Shown: piece by piece, positions 16,211 to 16,577 of the stretch
Layout of the letters: each line of letters begins with the position of its first letter
Position numbering within the stretch: position 1 is the first letter of the stretch
Assembly: GCA_023395575.1 (NCBI GenBank)
Contig: JAEWZA010000120.1
Location: forward strand, 1 to 16,577
Direction: 5' to 3'
DNA: 16,577 bases
Source of the DNA: Bacillota bacterium
GTDB lineage: Bacteria; Bacillota; Clostridia; Acetivibrionales; DSM-1351
Notes under the pieces: model-generated
Databases searched by the model: none
Told to the model about the DNA's origin: nothing
The model's input: only the letters and a program-made list of their open reading frames with translations
Position numbers and translations under genes: made by a program

Positions 16211-16577
16211 GCAGAATATAAGCGGCGGTATAATAAACTATGATGAACTTATACTAATTCAACAAATATCTTGGGAGTAATCCATTTAGATAAGTTTGTA
16301 CGGAAGTATCAGTAAGTAAATACTTTAAGCTTGCCTACAAGGTTTATAAAATAATTGTATGAATTAACCAGTCGTGCTAATTATTTTGAACTGAGTTTGC
16401 AGTTAAATTACTTATTGCGTATTACTTATACGCGAGTACAACTTAGATAAATGGGGTACTTGGTTAAAGATATTTGTTTGAATTTGTAGGTGAAGAATAG
16501 TTAATTCTACCGTAAAACCTACACGATGTAGGTTTTAGCTTACAATGAAGCATGGATGCTGAATGTAAGCGGCGGTA
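16211..16577. repeat. Palindromic intergenic element, copies 2 and 3 (partial), right edge
   Basis: These 370 gene-free bases repeat the arms of the element at 10090-10740 in the order right arm (16211-16315), left arm (about 16348-16506), hairpin, right arm again (16538 onward, cut by the window edge). The first arm begins within about 10 bases of the TasA-like stop codon. A perfect 11-bp hairpin, TAAAACCTACA (16513-16523) and TGTAGGTTTTA (16527-16537), fills the loop that holds the large inner repeat in copy 1. A second nested hairpin follows, GCTTACA (16538-16544)/TGTAAGC (16564-16570). The segment GCGGCGGTATAAT is shared by all complete right arms. No transcription terminator for the TasA-like gene other than this element is visible. 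Confidence 0.75.

Overview
The window is AT-rich and looks like a chromosomal piece of a spore-forming, anaerobic Clostridia-type Firmicute. The evidence is a spoIIM gene, strong GGAGG ribosome-binding sites, sigma-A-like promoters, and the order nudF, spoIIM, xerD, pdp, which resembles the nudF/spoIIM/xerD neighbourhood of Bacillus subtilis. A Ruminiclostridium-like genus is possible but cannot be fixed from the sequence alone.

The left three quarters (1-12198) is housekeeping and reads entirely on the minus strand. In transcription order it holds a MocR-type aminotransferase (10924-12198), a beta-CASP metallo-beta-lactamase-fold RNase-like protein (8291-9922), a membrane-anchored lysozyme-fold protein (6917-7906), an L-lactate permease-family transporter (5125-6720), then proC, rnhA, nudF, spoIIM, xerD and the 5' part of a pyrimidine-nucleoside phosphorylase gene that runs off the left edge. 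Several of these genes have an earlier in-frame start that overlaps the ribosome-binding site, so the starts given here are shorter than the longest reading frames. Hairpin terminators separate most units.

The right part (12441-16207) reads on the plus strand. It is a SipW/TasA-type export and surface-protein locus with unusual middle genes: an apparently complete SipW-like signal peptidase, an ABC-ATPase-like protein that has lost every nucleotide-handling motif, and, overlapping it by 14 bases, a multi-spanning membrane protein fused to a second signal-peptidase domain whose catalytic residues are replaced. A TasA/camelysin-like secreted protein follows, with its own sigma-A-like promoter and a leader of about 240 bases rich in hairpins. 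The likely scheme, which is inference, is that the active SipW matures the TasA-like protein while the pseudo-ATPase and the permease/pseudopeptidase act as a non-catalytic membrane partner complex.

The 1-kb gene-free stretch at 9923-10923 holds a large nested palindrome with no reading frame. Its outer arms recur, highly conserved, immediately after the TasA-like stop codon and continue to the right edge of the window. This is a dispersed structured repeat family that I cannot assign to a known element.
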